This document shows, in pieces, positions 26,131-34,826 of a stretch of 64,000 nucleotides of DNA. The stretch comes from Pseudofulvibacter geojedonensis. GTDB lineage: Bacteria > Bacteroidota > Bacteroidia > Flavobacteriales > Flavobacteriaceae. The translations under genes were made by a program, and so were the position numbers. The stretch spans positions 62,001 through 126,000 of the forward strand of contig NZ_JBHTJM010000003.1 of NCBI RefSeq assembly GCF_042675745.1. Reading direction: 5' to 3'. Each line of letters starts with the position of its first letter. Position 1 is the first letter of the stretch. The notes under the pieces are model-generated. The model made no database searches. It was not told the origin of the DNA and worked only from the letters and a program-made list of their open reading frames with translations.

Positions 26131-27333
26131 TCCAATTTCTACTTGGAAGCGTACATACCAATTAGATTGGTCGTTATTATTTAAATAATCTAATTGTGTA
26201 TTGGTAACTTCAGCCTGAAGCTTTAAAGCATGTTCCCAAATATATTTACTGACTCCTAAACTAAGTTGATTGGTAGTAGGATGTAAGTTTTCAATATCTG
26301 AATGTGGTTGCTGATAAGAGTATCTTCCTACAACTTCGTAATTGGTAGGAAATAAATAACTCAATTGAGCATCTGTTCCCATTCCTTTAAACACATATGT
26401 TGTTTCGGTATTATCATCCGGATTAACACTTATTGGGTCATTGTTCATTCTAGACAAATAAGCTGCCTGAAAAGACCATCCTTGGTATTTAAACATAGCA
26501 TCTAAAAGTAAAGAGCTAATATTCTTCTGGTCAAATAATAAAGTTCCAACTGTGCCTCGAGTTCTTCTGGCTTTTTCATTAAAATGATAGGCTCCAGAAA
26601 GCATTAGTTTTGGTTTTTGTTCTCGAGTAATATCTCCTTCAAACAAACTCCCATTACCTTCAAAAGCTCCAAAAGGAAATAATTCTACTTTACCAGTATA
26701 CGCTAAACCATTATCAGATTCTTGAGTCCAATTTCTTCCTTCACCAGTACTAATAGCAGTTTTAATGTTATAAGAGAATTGATTAGTTTTTTCATTTAAA
26801 TAATAGGTGTGTAAACCAAAATCACGATCTATATTAAACATAGCATTATTAATACTTCTGTCTGTTAATTGTAAAGCTCCAGATGAATTAATACGCTGTC
26901 TATTTCCTGGTAATTTAGTTTGACCAAAACCAATATTCCAGTTTTTATCAGGGCGATAAAAAACAATGGCATCTCTAATAATATTAATGCGCTCTTCTTT
27001 ATTACCAGAAGCAACATCTCGTTCTGAAAACGATAGTTGTATAGCGTAAACTATTTCAGGCATTCCTACATAACCATCAAAACGAAGTCGTAATCTTCTT
27101 ATAGCAGCTTCATAAGCAGCATCTTTGTCTTCATCTTTTAGGTAGCTAATTCTGTTTTGCATTCTAAATCGAATATTAAACTGAAATAAACTGTCTGGAG
27201 AGGTAAGACCAACTCCTTTACCGTAATTGTAATAGGGGAGAGCTGTTAGTTTAATATTATTTCCATCTTCCTGAGAGAAGCTAAAAGAGAAAAATAACAA
27301 ACAGAAAATAAATAAAAAGTATTTGAAATTCAT
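26125..27333 (-). CDS. Phosphate-selective porin O/P family outer-membrane protein
   Basis: The 402-residue protein begins with a Sec signal peptide (ends FSFSFSQ, residue 21) and continues with amphipathic strands of the OprP/OprO family: FQFNIRFRMQNRISY, RRLRLRFDGYV, WNIGFGQTKLPGNRQ, and a last strand ending in QVEIGI. It should be a 16-stranded trimeric outer-membrane channel for anions such as phosphate or polyphosphate. No pst genes are near. Confidence 0.87.
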   Translation of the reverse strand: MNFKYFLFIFCLLFFSFSFSQEDGNNIKLTALPYYNYGKGVGLTSPDSLFQFNIRFRMQNRISYLKDEDKDAAYEAAIRRLRLRFDGYVGMPEIVYAIQLSFSERDVASGNKEERINIIRDAIVFYRPDKNWNIGFGQTKLPGNRQRINSSGALQLTDRSINNAMFNIDRDFGLHTYYLNEKTNQFSYNIKTAISTGEGRNWTQESDNGLAYTGKVELFPFGAFEGNGSLFEGDITREQKPKLMLSGAYHFNEKARRTRGTVGTLLFDQKNISSLLLDAMFKYQGWSFQAAYLSRMNNDPISVNPDDNTETTYVFKGMGTDAQLSYLFPTNYEVVGRYSYQQPHSDIENLHPTTNQLSLGVSKYIWEHALKLQAEVTNTQLDYLNNNDQSNWYVRFQVEIGI

Positions 27334-27383
27334 TTTATGATAGTTTAACCGTACAAAAATAATCTAGACTAAGTAATTTGCTG

Positions 27384-27391
27384 TATTTTTG
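27384..27391 (+). promoter_or_regulatory. -7 box of prmA-clpS
   Basis: TATTTTTG fits TAnnTTTG and lies 17 bases before ATG 27409. Confidence 0.5.
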
Positions 27392-27408
27392 TCAAAAAAA
27401 AAGAATCA

Positions 27409-28245
27409 ATGAGTACTCCCGTATATATAGGTTATTATTTTAATGTAACGCCAAAAGAGCCAGCTTCAGAAATTTTAACAGCTGAGCTAGGTTTTGCTGG
27501 TTTTGAAAGTTTTGTTGACACAGAAAATGGAGTAACCGCTTATATTCAGAAACCAGATTGGAACGAAAATATTCTAGAGGATATATTAATTCTTAAAAAC
27601 GAAGATTTTTCTATTGAATATACATATGAAGAGATAGAACAAGTAAATTGGAATGAAGAGTGGGAAAAGAATTTTGAAGCTATTGTAGTAGATGGCAAAT
27701 GTACGGTTCGTGCCCCTTTTCATGAAAAACCAAATACACAATACGATATTATTATAGAGCCCAAAATGAGTTTTGGTACAGGTCATCATGAAACTACACA
27801 TATGATGATTCAGCATATCTTACAGTTAGACCTAGAGGGTAAATCGGTTCTAGATATGGGATGCGGAACCGGAGTTTTAGCAATTTTGGCAGAAATGAAA
27901 GGAGCTACTCAATTAGATGCCATAGATATAGATAATTGGTGTTATATAAATACATTAGAAAATATAGATCGAAATAATAGAAAATATATTTCTGCCCATG
28001 AAGGAGACGTTAAGTTGTTAGAAGAAAAAAAGTATGATGTGATTATTGCCAATATTAATAGGAATATTTTATTAAACGATATGGCTCAATACGCTACATG
28101 CTTAAATAAGAACGGAACCTTATTATTAAGCGGATTTTATTCAGACGATATTCCATTAATTACCGATAGCTGCAATGCTTTAGGATTAAAATTTGTTGAA
28201 AATTTTGAAAAAAATAACTGGGTAGCTGTAAAATTTGTAAATTAG
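27409..28245 (+). CDS. prmA: Ribosomal protein L11 methyltransferase PrmA
   Basis: The 278-residue protein has the N-terminal substrate-recognition domain (about 1-100) and a SAM-dependent methyltransferase domain. PrmA landmarks are KMSFGTGHHETTHMM and the SAM loop VLDMGCGTGVLAI, then DIDNWCY and IIANINRNILL. It trimethylates L11. ClpS follows after 19 bases, a pairing common in Bacteroidota. Confidence 0.95.
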   Translation: MSTPVYIGYYFNVTPKEPASEILTAELGFAGFESFVDTENGVTAYIQKPDWNENILEDILILKNEDFSIEYTYEEIEQVNWNEEWEKNFEAIVVDGKCTVRAPFHEKPNTQYDIIIEPKMSFGTGHHETTHMMIQHILQLDLEGKSVLDMGCGTGVLAILAEMKGATQLDAIDIDNWCYINTLENIDRNNRKYISAHEGDVKLLEEKKYDVIIANINRNILLNDMAQYATCLNKNGTLLLSGFYSDDIPLITDSCNALGLKFVENFEKNNWVAVKFVN

Positions 28246-28264
28246 TGTTAAGAATCAGAAGATT

Positions 28265-28540
28265 ATGAGTTTTCAAGAAGAAGTATTAGAAGAAATATCT
28301 GTAAAGGAGTCTGTAAAAGAAAGTAATCAAATAGTATTGTATAATGATGATGTTAATACTTTTGATCATGTTATAGAAACATTAGTTTATGCATGTGAGC
28401 ATACACCAATACAAGCAGAGCAGTGCTCTTTAATTGTGCATTATAACGGTAAGTGTACTGTTAAGACAGGAGACTTAAAAGATTTAAAGCCTAGATGCTC
28501 TAAATTATTAGAAGCAGGTTTAAGTGCAGAAATAATATAA
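28265..28540 (+). CDS. clpS: ATP-dependent Clp protease adaptor ClpS
   Basis: The 91-residue protein has an unstructured N-terminus and the ClpS core: VLYNDDVNTFDHVIETLV, AEQCSLIVHYNGKCTVKTG. ClpS delivers N-degron proteins to ClpA/ClpC-ClpP. The NDD segment is the N-end-binding region, and the Met of the usual H..M pocket cannot be placed with certainty by eye. Confidence 0.94.
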   Translation: MSFQEEVLEEISVKESVKESNQIVLYNDDVNTFDHVIETLVYACEHTPIQAEQCSLIVHYNGKCTVKTGDLKDLKPRCSKLLEAGLSAEII

Positions 28541-28569
28541 TTCTTATAAAAGAATTATCGATAAAAATT

Positions 28570-28605
28570 AAAAAGCTATATCATTTTAAACGATATAGCT
28601 TTTTG
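28570..28605 (+). terminator. Terminator after clpS
   Basis: The stem AAAAGCTATATC/GATATAGCTTTT (28571-28582 with 28592-28603) has A and T tails. It could also serve the convergent permease gene. Confidence 0.85.
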
Positions 28606-28635
28606 GGTTATAAAGGGGTTAAATATATAATTTGA

Positions 28636-29421
28636 TTAACACATAAAGGTTTTATATATTACGTAAACAGCCATTATTAACAAAAACACACCAAATCCTT
28701 TTTTTAATTTTTGTGCGGTAATATGTTTAGATAAGGAAACACCAATTAAAATACCTATTATAGAAAGTAAAGTAAAGGGTAATAAAAAGGCCCAATCAAT
28801 TTCCATAGTAAAAACATCACCTAAAAAGAAACCAACTAGAGATTTTATGGTAATAATAAGAAGGGAGGTTCCTACAGCTTCTTTCATAGGAAGTTTGCCT
28901 AATATTACCAAAGCAGGAATAATTAAAAAACCACCACCTGCTCCTACTAAACCAGTAATAAAGCCTACTACCAAACCTTCAATTAAAATAAGAGGGTAAT
29001 TGGTAATTTTACCTGCTTGGGTATAACATTTCGTTTTTTTAGAATACATAGAAAATCCAGCTAAAATCATAATTACAGCAAAAAATAGCATAATAGCATC
29101 TTCTTTACTAAGGTTAAAAATGGTTTCAGGCAGGTTAGGAACTAAATACCTTCTTGTAAGTGTCACTCCAATTACAGCTGGAATTCCAAATACAATAGCG
29201 TAATTGTAATTAACTAATTTTTTTTGAACATTCTTATAAGACCCAACCAGTGCAGAAGTTCCAACCACAAATAAAGAATAAGCAGTAGCGGTAATTGGGT
29301 TTAAATGTAATATATACACTAACACAGGAACGGTTAGTATAGAACCACCGCCACCTATAAGACCTAAAACAAGCCCTATAAAAAGTGCACAACTATATGC
29401 TAATACTTCGGTTAAATCCAT
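28636..29421 (-). CDS. TauE/SafE family membrane permease
   Basis: From the ATG at 29421 (MDLTEVLAYSCALF) the protein has 261 residues, about eight membrane helices and the internal repeat of the family: LGLIGGGGSILTVPVLV in the first half and TGLVGAGGGFLIIPALV in the second. The family exports sulfite, sulfoacetate or related anions. An alternative ATG at 29445 adds eight residues. It stands alone, divergent from the leader of the quinolone operon. Confidence 0.9.
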   Translation of the reverse strand: MDLTEVLAYSCALFIGLVLGLIGGGGSILTVPVLVYILHLNPITATAYSLFVVGTSALVGSYKNVQKKLVNYNYAIVFGIPAVIGVTLTRRYLVPNLPETIFNLSKEDAIMLFFAVIMILAGFSMYSKKTKCYTQAGKITNYPLILIEGLVVGFITGLVGAGGGFLIIPALVILGKLPMKEAVGTSLLIITIKSLVGFFLGDVFTMEIDWAFLLPFTLLSIIGILIGVSLSKHITAQKLKKGFGVFLLIMAVYVIYKTFMC

Positions 29422-29763
29422 GTAATAAAAAACTTCGTTATGCATAATAACGAAGCGCTAAGTTTTCTTTGGTTAATACAAAGATAAGTTATTACTACTA
29501 TAGTATATTTATAGGATTTGTGTGTATAAGGTGTAAAAAAGATTTGAAAGCTTAACTAAGTGATAGTTGGTCGGTAAATATTTGCCCTAAAAAACTTAAA
29601 ATAGACTATATGATAGTTAAATCTAATGTTTATAATAAAAGAAAATTATCTTTGATTCTCTGGCTAATCTGAAATATTTTCTAGTTTAATAGGATTTGTT
29701 TTTGTGTTAATTTTTTGATTTATAGGTGTTTGTGTTGATGTAATAAATTAATATTAACAAATG

Positions 29764-29796
29764 TTTGTTTTTTGTTTTTTTAAACATTTATTTTGC
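29764..29796 (+). promoter_or_regulatory. Tentative promoter of the quinolone-type operon
   Basis: TTTG at 29764-29767, a 21-base spacer and TATTTTGC at 29789-29796 resemble the -33/-7 promoter, but the -7 box is one base short of TAnnTTTG. A transcript from here would have a leader of about 500 bases. Confidence 0.3.
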
Positions 29797-29847
29797 TTTA
29801 GAATAAGATTTAATCTTTCAATAAAGAAAGAAAATACATTCAAAATT

Positions 29848-29888
29848 CTAGTCAAGAGAAACTGTGACTAGGAGAAGCGAAGCTATGT
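29848..29888 (+). repeat. Leader element 1: hairpin plus 25-base motif
   Basis: CTAGTCA (29848-29854) pairs with TGACTAG (29865-29871). The 3' arm is part of the motif at 29864-29888, whose conserved core is GAGAAGCGAAGCTATGT. Confidence 0.7.
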
Positions 29889-29922
29889 AAAAGACAAAGC
29901 TTTAATATTTAATGATTCATCT

Positions 29923-30071
29923 ACTTAAAAAAAGAGTTTGTTTTAAACTAGCATCTTTATGTTTGTTGATGTAAAATAAAACAATAACTTCTTTAAGTTT
30001 AGATCGTTTTATCCCCCCAAAAAAAATAAAATAGTAATGCTCTTAGGTGACTAAGAGGAGCGAAGCTATGT
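29923..30071 (+). repeat. Direct repeat copy A (149 bases) with leader element 2
   Basis: This block is nearly identical to 30120-30268. Long identical runs include GTTTGTTTTAAACTAGCATC and the C-run region before AAATAAAATAG. At its end CTCTTAG (30040-30046) and CTAAGAG (30051-30057) form a 7-bp stem with a GTGA loop, running into the motif at 30047-30071. Confidence 0.85.
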
Positions 30072-30119
30072 CGAGAGTTTAATTGTAAGAAAAAAACTAT
30101 AATAATTAACAATTTATTT

Positions 30120-30268
30120 ACTTAAAGAAAAGTTTGTTTTAAACTAGCATCTTTATGTTTACCGATGTAAAATAAAGCAAAATAACCTATAAGTTTAGAT
30201 TGTTTTATTCCCCCCTAAAAAAATAAAATAGAAATACTCTTAAGTGACTAAGAGAAGCGAAGCTATGT
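30120..30268 (+). repeat. Direct repeat copy B (149 bases) with leader element 3
   Basis: This is the second copy of the 149-base block, 48 bases after copy A. The terminal hairpin is kept (CTCTTA at 30237-30242 with TAAGAG at 30249-30254), followed by the motif ending at 30268, 38 bases before the first start codon of the operon. Confidence 0.85.
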
Positions 30269-30306
30269 TAAAAAACTAACCAATATAAATATTTACACTT
30301 AATTAA

Positions 30307-30834
30307 ATGAGAAAATCCCAATCGCAGGGGTGGCATGTATTGTATGTCAAATCCCGCCATGAAAAGAAAGTTTATGAAAAGCTTTTGGAGAATAATTTAG
30401 AAGCTTACTTACCTTTAGTTTTAACCGAAAGAAAATGGAGTGATAGAGTTAAAAAAGTTTTAATGCCCCTTATTAAATCTTATGTATTTGTAAACATAAA
30501 TACAGCAATGGATTTTTATAAAGCACTATCTGTTAGTGGGGTATGTTCTTATATTAGTTTTGGTAATGATTATGCTATTGTAAAAGATGAAGAAATAGAA
30601 AAACTTAAATTCCTTATTGAAGTAGAAGGAATTAGTGAAATCTCTATTAAAGAAGAAACACTATGCCTGGGAGAACATAGGGTTATTTCTAGTGGTCCAT
30701 TAGCTGGATTAGAATGCGAGGTTCTTCAAATTAAGAACAAAAGTATGGTAACAGTTCGCCTAGGAGCGTTAAAACAAAATGTTGTTGCTACTGTACCTAG
30801 TGAATATCTTTCTGAGTTCTCAAAAGCCATGTGA
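30307..30834 (+). CDS. NusG-like antiterminator (UpxY/RfaH type)
   Basis: The 175-residue protein has a NusG N-terminal domain (GWHVLYVKSRHEKKVYEKL, then LPLVLTERKWSDR, and SYVFVNI) and a C-terminal KOW-like domain (GPLAGLECEVLQIKNKSMVTVRLG). Specialised NusG paralogues such as UpxY of Bacteroides and RfaH join RNA polymerase at the start of one long operon and prevent early termination. It is the first gene of the 25-gene, 25-kb run ending at 55579, and is preceded by an unusual leader with three repeated elements. It most likely controls this operon; binding to the leader repeats is inference. Confidence 0.9.
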   Translation: MRKSQSQGWHVLYVKSRHEKKVYEKLLENNLEAYLPLVLTERKWSDRVKKVLMPLIKSYVFVNINTAMDFYKALSVSGVCSYISFGNDYAIVKDEEIEKLKFLIEVEGISEISIKEETLCLGEHRVISSGPLAGLECEVLQIKNKSMVTVRLGALKQNVVATVPSEYLSEFSKAM

Positions 30835-30892
30835 GTCTAAAACTATCTTCACGTAGATTAAATTATAAAGTTCTTTTTAAAATATATTACCA

Positions 30893-32476
30893 ATGTTACA
30901 AATTGAGGAAAAGTTTAACCTTACCAAGCAATTATTTGTAGGAAATAATATTCCGTTTGGACAAAGTGCACTTATTTGGAATAATAATGAGTTCACTAGA
31001 GATGAATTATTTGAAAACATAATTAAGACCGCAGATTATTTATTGAAATCTGGGTTAAAGCAAGACGAAAGAATCATATTACTATTAAATGATACTCCAG
31101 CTATATATGAGTTTTTTTTAGGAGCTATTGCAATAGGAGCTATACCAGTTCTAATAAATCCTAAAACTAAATTAGAAGATCTTAGTTATATATTAAATGA
31201 TAGTGAAGCCACTTCAGTTGTTTCTGAGATCAGACCTTTAAAAGAAATTGAAGAAATATTTAATTGTTCACTTTTTCTTAAGTCTAGAAATAACATAATT
31301 ATTCAAGATAAATATGTTAGCAATCAAGAGATTATAAGAAAGAACAAAGAATATTTTTATCCAAGATTTAGTAAAACTGTTTTTATAGAAGAGGAAGATC
31401 TAGAAATGACCTTTGTCGTTAAGAGTAAAGATGAGCCAGCGTTCTGGCAATATACTTCTGGAACAACAGGAAAACCAAAAGCTGTTGTTCACTCTCAAAT
31501 GTCTATGTTAAGCAATACAATAAACTTTGCACAAGAGACATTAAAAATAACTAGTAAAGATAGAGTGTATTCAATACCCAAAATGTTCTTTGGTTATGGG
31601 TTAGGGAATAGTTTATTCTTCCCAATATGGACTGGTGCTACTGTAATTATAGATGATCACTGGCCAAGTATGGACAGAATTACAAATATTATAGAGAAAT
31701 ATAAACCTACTGTATTTTTTGCTGTTCCTAAGATTTATGGAGCTTTACTAAAGTACGAAAAAGAAGTTAACTATGGCGGTGTTAGAATATTCTATTCTGC
31801 AGGTTCTAATTTAAATGCTACAGTAAATAATAAGTGGAAAGAAGCAACAGGGAAATATGTTACTCAAGGAATAGGTTGTACAGAAATAGGACACGTTTAT
31901 ATATCTACAATTCCAACAAAAGAAAATATTAATGCTACAGGGGTTCCTGTTCAGGGATTCAATGTAAAATTGGTAAAAGAAGAAGGAGAAGAACATGGAG
32001 AACTATATATACAACCGTCATATAAGTTACTAGGATATCATGGTGTTAAAAACCAAAATAAATTTATAGAAGATAATTGGTATAAAACAAGTGATAATTT
32101 TTCTCAAGATAAAGAGGGGGATTTTATTTTTTCTTCTAGAGTAGACGATATGTTTAAAATAAACGGAAGAATGGTTGTTCCTAGTGTCATAGAAAATTAT
32201 GTTCTAGAAAACTATGCTGTAAACGAAGCTGTGTTCGTTGCTATTGAAGATAAAAAAATGTCTGATGTTAGCTCTTACTTATGTATTACATTATTAGATA
32301 ATACAACTAATGCTTCTGTTTTAAAAGGTGACTTAGAAAGAAAACTTTCTGAAAAATTCCCAAGTTATATGTGTCCAAAACAAGTAGTTGTTTTTGATGG
32401 TTTTCAATACAATTCTAATGGGAAGATTATCAAAAAGAATATTATAGAACAGTTAAAAGAACCTGTCTTACTTTAA
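30893..32476 (+). CDS. PqsA-like aryl-CoA ligase (anthranilate-CoA ligase predicted)
   Basis: The 527-residue protein is an ANL-family adenylate-forming enzyme of the benzoate-CoA ligase branch. It shows the phosphate loop YTSGTTGKPKAVVHS, the A5 motif GIGCTEIGHVY, the A7 region YKTSDNF, the hinge GRMVVP and the catalytic lysine in NGKIIKKN near the C-terminus. In the PQS pathway PqsA (517 residues) activates anthranilate with ATP and CoA. The same role is predicted here because the operon also holds anthranilate synthase and PqsB/C/D/E-like genes. A benzoate or other aryl acid cannot be ruled out from motifs alone. Confidence 0.82.
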   Translation: MLQIEEKFNLTKQLFVGNNIPFGQSALIWNNNEFTRDELFENIIKTADYLLKSGLKQDERIILLLNDTPAIYEFFLGAIAIGAIPVLINPKTKLEDLSYILNDSEATSVVSEIRPLKEIEEIFNCSLFLKSRNNIIIQDKYVSNQEIIRKNKEYFYPRFSKTVFIEEEDLEMTFVVKSKDEPAFWQYTSGTTGKPKAVVHSQMSMLSNTINFAQETLKITSKDRVYSIPKMFFGYGLGNSLFFPIWTGATVIIDDHWPSMDRITNIIEKYKPTVFFAVPKIYGALLKYEKEVNYGGVRIFYSAGSNLNATVNNKWKEATGKYVTQGIGCTEIGHVYISTIPTKENINATGVPVQGFNVKLVKEEGEEHGELYIQPSYKLLGYHGVKNQNKFIEDNWYKTSDNFSQDKEGDFIFSSRVDDMFKINGRMVVPSVIENYVLENYAVNEAVFVAIEDKKMSDVSSYLCITLLDNTTNASVLKGDLERKLSEKFPSYMCPKQVVVFDGFQYNSNGKIIKKNIIEQLKEPVLL

Positions 32477-32535
32477 TTATCCCCTTTGAATTCAGAGAAT
32501 AAAATTCTGAGTATCTATCCATAAAAATTATACCA

Positions 32536-33447
32536 ATGAAAATTATAAATGCAATAACGCACTTTCCTAAGGAACGTGCCAAGGTAAATACTAACCAAGA
32601 ATTACCATTAGATGACAATAGACCTCGTTTTTCTTCAGAAGACCTTGTTTTAGATGCAACGTTACCAGTATGTAAACAATTATTAGAAGAAGTTAATTTT
32701 AATCCGTTAGAAATAGATTTAATATTAAATATCACTCTAACTCCAGATAGATTGTTTCAAGACAAAACAATAGGAGTGCCTAGAGTTGCCCATCCTATTC
32801 ACTATTTAATTAAAGCAGAAAATGCATTTGTTATAGATATTCATGAAAGTGATTGGAATACAGCTTTTACTATTGCTAAAGCATTTATGGTAGATCAAAA
32901 TAGAAAGAATGTATTAATTATTAGAACAGAGTTTTTACATTCATCTGTGCATCCAGATTATAAAAGCGGGTTCAATATACCAGATGGTATAGCCCTTATT
33001 TTAGCGGAGCAAGATAATGATGAAATTGCTATTGATTATAAAGACCTTGAGACCAAAGATGTTTTTTGTAGATATGATATGCTTCCAAAAGGAGGAGAAT
33101 TAGCCGAAGAACAATTTAGATCTAAATTAACCTGGAAAGCAGACGAGAAATACGTAGAAGATCTTAATAAAACAGGACAAGAGTTTCTTAATCAGATGCT
33201 AGAAAAGAATAAAGAAGTAGACGGAGTAGTATTTGAATCTTGGTTCCCTAAACATGATATTACATGTGAGGATTCAGAAAAGGTCTTTAAAAGCATTCAA
33301 AAAGAAGATACGTTTAAATCATTAGGAGCATTTAGTTTACCTCACTATTTAAGAGAATTAAAAGAAAATAAGGAAGTCTCTACTATTTGCAGTATTAGTT
33401 ATAGTCCTTTCATAAATAGATATAGCGGAACAGTATTATCTGTTTAA
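32536..33447 (+). CDS. PqsB-like degenerate KASIII subunit
   Basis: The 303-residue protein has a KASIII-like overall pattern (ITLTPDRLF, then VIDIHESDWNTAF) but lacks the active-site cysteine: the nucleophile-elbow segment reads HESDWNTAF. The His and Asn motifs are also lost. This fits PqsB (283 residues), the catalytically silent partner in the PqsBC heterodimer that condenses 2-aminobenzoylacetate with a fatty acyl group. The PqsC-like gene follows 55 bases downstream, as in Pseudomonas. On its own it could pass for any decayed KASIII; the order gives the assignment. Confidence 0.75.
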   Translation: MKIINAITHFPKERAKVNTNQELPLDDNRPRFSSEDLVLDATLPVCKQLLEEVNFNPLEIDLILNITLTPDRLFQDKTIGVPRVAHPIHYLIKAENAFVIDIHESDWNTAFTIAKAFMVDQNRKNVLIIRTEFLHSSVHPDYKSGFNIPDGIALILAEQDNDEIAIDYKDLETKDVFCRYDMLPKGGELAEEQFRSKLTWKADEKYVEDLNKTGQEFLNQMLEKNKEVDGVVFESWFPKHDITCEDSEKVFKSIQKEDTFKSLGAFSLPHYLRELKENKEVSTICSISYSPFINRYSGTVLSV

Positions 33448-33502
33448 TTCTTACAAATCATTTTGTCTTTACATCTTTTTCAAAGAGCACTTTAAATTAA
33501 TT

Positions 33503-34543
33503 ATGGAAAATACCACTATAAAAAGTTTGGCAATTAAAATGCCTAAGAATTCTATTGCCAATGATCAACCTCCATATTCAGAAATAGAAGTTATTTCTAA
33601 TACATGGTTTAGGTTTTGGGGGGTTGATAGTAGGCATATTATTGATAGAGAATCTGGAGAAACAGCTATAGATCTAGCATTAGACGCAAGCAAAAAAGCT
33701 ATTGAATTAGCTGGTATTACACCTCAAGATGTAGATTTAATCTTATGTAACTCTACATGTTTTGATGGTTGGTCTGAAGATTTTACAAAAGTTTACCCTA
33801 GACTATCTCAAGAGATTAAAAGAAAATTAAGTTGTACTAAAGCAGTTGTTTTAGATGTAGATCAAGAGTGTTTAACATTTCTTGTTTCTATGCAAATGGC
33901 TAACGGATATTTAAAGACAGGTGGGTTTAAAAATGTCTTAGTGTGCGCTTCAGAGTACATTTCTAGCATACTAGATTTTACAGATAAATCATCTACAATT
34001 TTTGCAGACGGAGCAGTAGCAGCAATTCTTAATAAAGGAGAAGGAAAGTCTGGTTTATTATCATCTGCTTTTAAAACCAATGCAGAAGTTTACGATTTAG
34101 CTGTAGCTCAATGGAGAAACCCATGGTATCCAAAAAACGGAGAAGTAAAGCCAAAAGATTATAATCTATACTTCACTATAGAAGAAGATACTCAAGCTAA
34201 AATGCAAAAGTTTATTCCAATAATGGTTCCTGAAATGATCAAAGAGGCATTAGGAAAAATAAACATGTCTACAGAAGATGTTGACTTCTACATCTTTCAC
34301 CAAACATCTAAGACTATGGTAGACATTTGGGCAAATGCTGTAGATATAGATTACGATAAATACATTTTAACGGTTCAGAATTACGGATGTTTAGCATCGG
34401 CATCTACTCCTGTCACACTATATGAAGCAATAAAGCAAGGAAGGGTTAAAGAAGGAGATACTGTAGTAATTGCTGGCGCTGCAATAGGATGGGGATTCGG
34501 AGCACAAGTTTGGAAAATAGGAGAACAAATTAAAATTAACTAA
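33503..34543 (+). CDS. PqsC-like KASIII with Cys-His dyad
   Basis: The 346-residue protein (PqsC has 348) has the nucleophile C123 in DQECLTF and H266 in FHQTSK. At the place where FabH has Asn (YGNTxxAS) it reads YGCLASAS, so C296 replaces Asn. A Cys-His dyad without Asn is the hallmark of PqsC, which takes the fatty acyl chain and joins it to 2-aminobenzoylacetate to close the quinolone ring. It pairs with the upstream PqsB-like protein, and an ACP gene follows after 15 bases, suggesting that the acyl chain may come from ACP instead of CoA. Confidence 0.82.
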   Translation: MENTTIKSLAIKMPKNSIANDQPPYSEIEVISNTWFRFWGVDSRHIIDRESGETAIDLALDASKKAIELAGITPQDVDLILCNSTCFDGWSEDFTKVYPRLSQEIKRKLSCTKAVVLDVDQECLTFLVSMQMANGYLKTGGFKNVLVCASEYISSILDFTDKSSTIFADGAVAAILNKGEGKSGLLSSAFKTNAEVYDLAVAQWRNPWYPKNGEVKPKDYNLYFTIEEDTQAKMQKFIPIMVPEMIKEALGKINMSTEDVDFYIFHQTSKTMVDIWANAVDIDYDKYILTVQNYGCLASASTPVTLYEAIKQGRVKEGDTVVIAGAAIGWGFGAQVWKIGEQIKIN

Positions 34544-34558
34544 ATAAAAATTGAAATC

Positions 34559-34804
34559 ATGGAAAATTTATTAAAGGAGATCGCTGAAATTATTGCACCA
34601 ATCGCTGAATGTGAGGTAGCAGACGTTACACCAGACGTTGATTTACCAAATGCATTAGAGATTGATTCGCTTAGAGGATTAGAAATTATGGTAATGATCG
34701 AAAGAAAGTACAAAGTAAAACTTTCTGAAGAGAGATTACCAGAAATGACTACTCCTAGAAGTATTGCTAATATGATTACAGAACAGTTAGAACCTGTAAG
34801 CTAA
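34559..34804 (+). CDS. Dedicated acyl carrier protein
   Basis: The 81-residue acidic protein has the phosphopantetheine site S37 in LEIDSLRGLE and the usual four-helix ACP pattern (EIAEIIAPIAEC, MVMIERKYKVKLSEERLPEMTT split around the loop). It differs from house-keeping AcpP (DSLDxVE) and so is probably the carrier for this pathway. A phosphopantetheinyl transferase gene in the same operon (47766) would activate it. It probably carries the growing chain made by the FabF/CLF pair. Confidence 0.9.
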   Translation: MENLLKEIAEIIAPIAECEVADVTPDVDLPNALEIDSLRGLEIMVMIERKYKVKLSEERLPEMTTPRSIANMITEQLEPVS

Positions 34805-34826
34805 GACCAATTAATAATAAATTAGA

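Larger units (their letters stand above)
29446..30306 (+). promoter_or_regulatory. Long leader of the quinolone-type operon with three hairpin-motif elements
   Basis: This 861-base stretch has no credible protein gene. Its second half, from about 29800, looks like a transcribed leader of roughly 500 bases. It holds three copies of one 25-base motif, each preceded by a hairpin, and two nearly identical 149-base blocks. The first half (29446-29760) shows no structure that I recognise beyond very AT-rich sequence. The location directly before a NusG/UpxY-type gene suggests that these elements are where the antiterminator acts, but that is inference. Confidence 0.6.

Noticed and set aside
29911..29973. 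Leader peptide of 20 codons (MIHLLKKRVCFKLAS...) in repeat copy A
   Set aside because: The frame is not kept in repeat copy B, where the ATG is missing and a one-base length change breaks the frame, so selection for a peptide is not supported.
29848..30268. CRISPR array
   Set aside because: Only three copies with spacings of 183 and 197 bases, the spacers are themselves repeated, and there are no cas genes.
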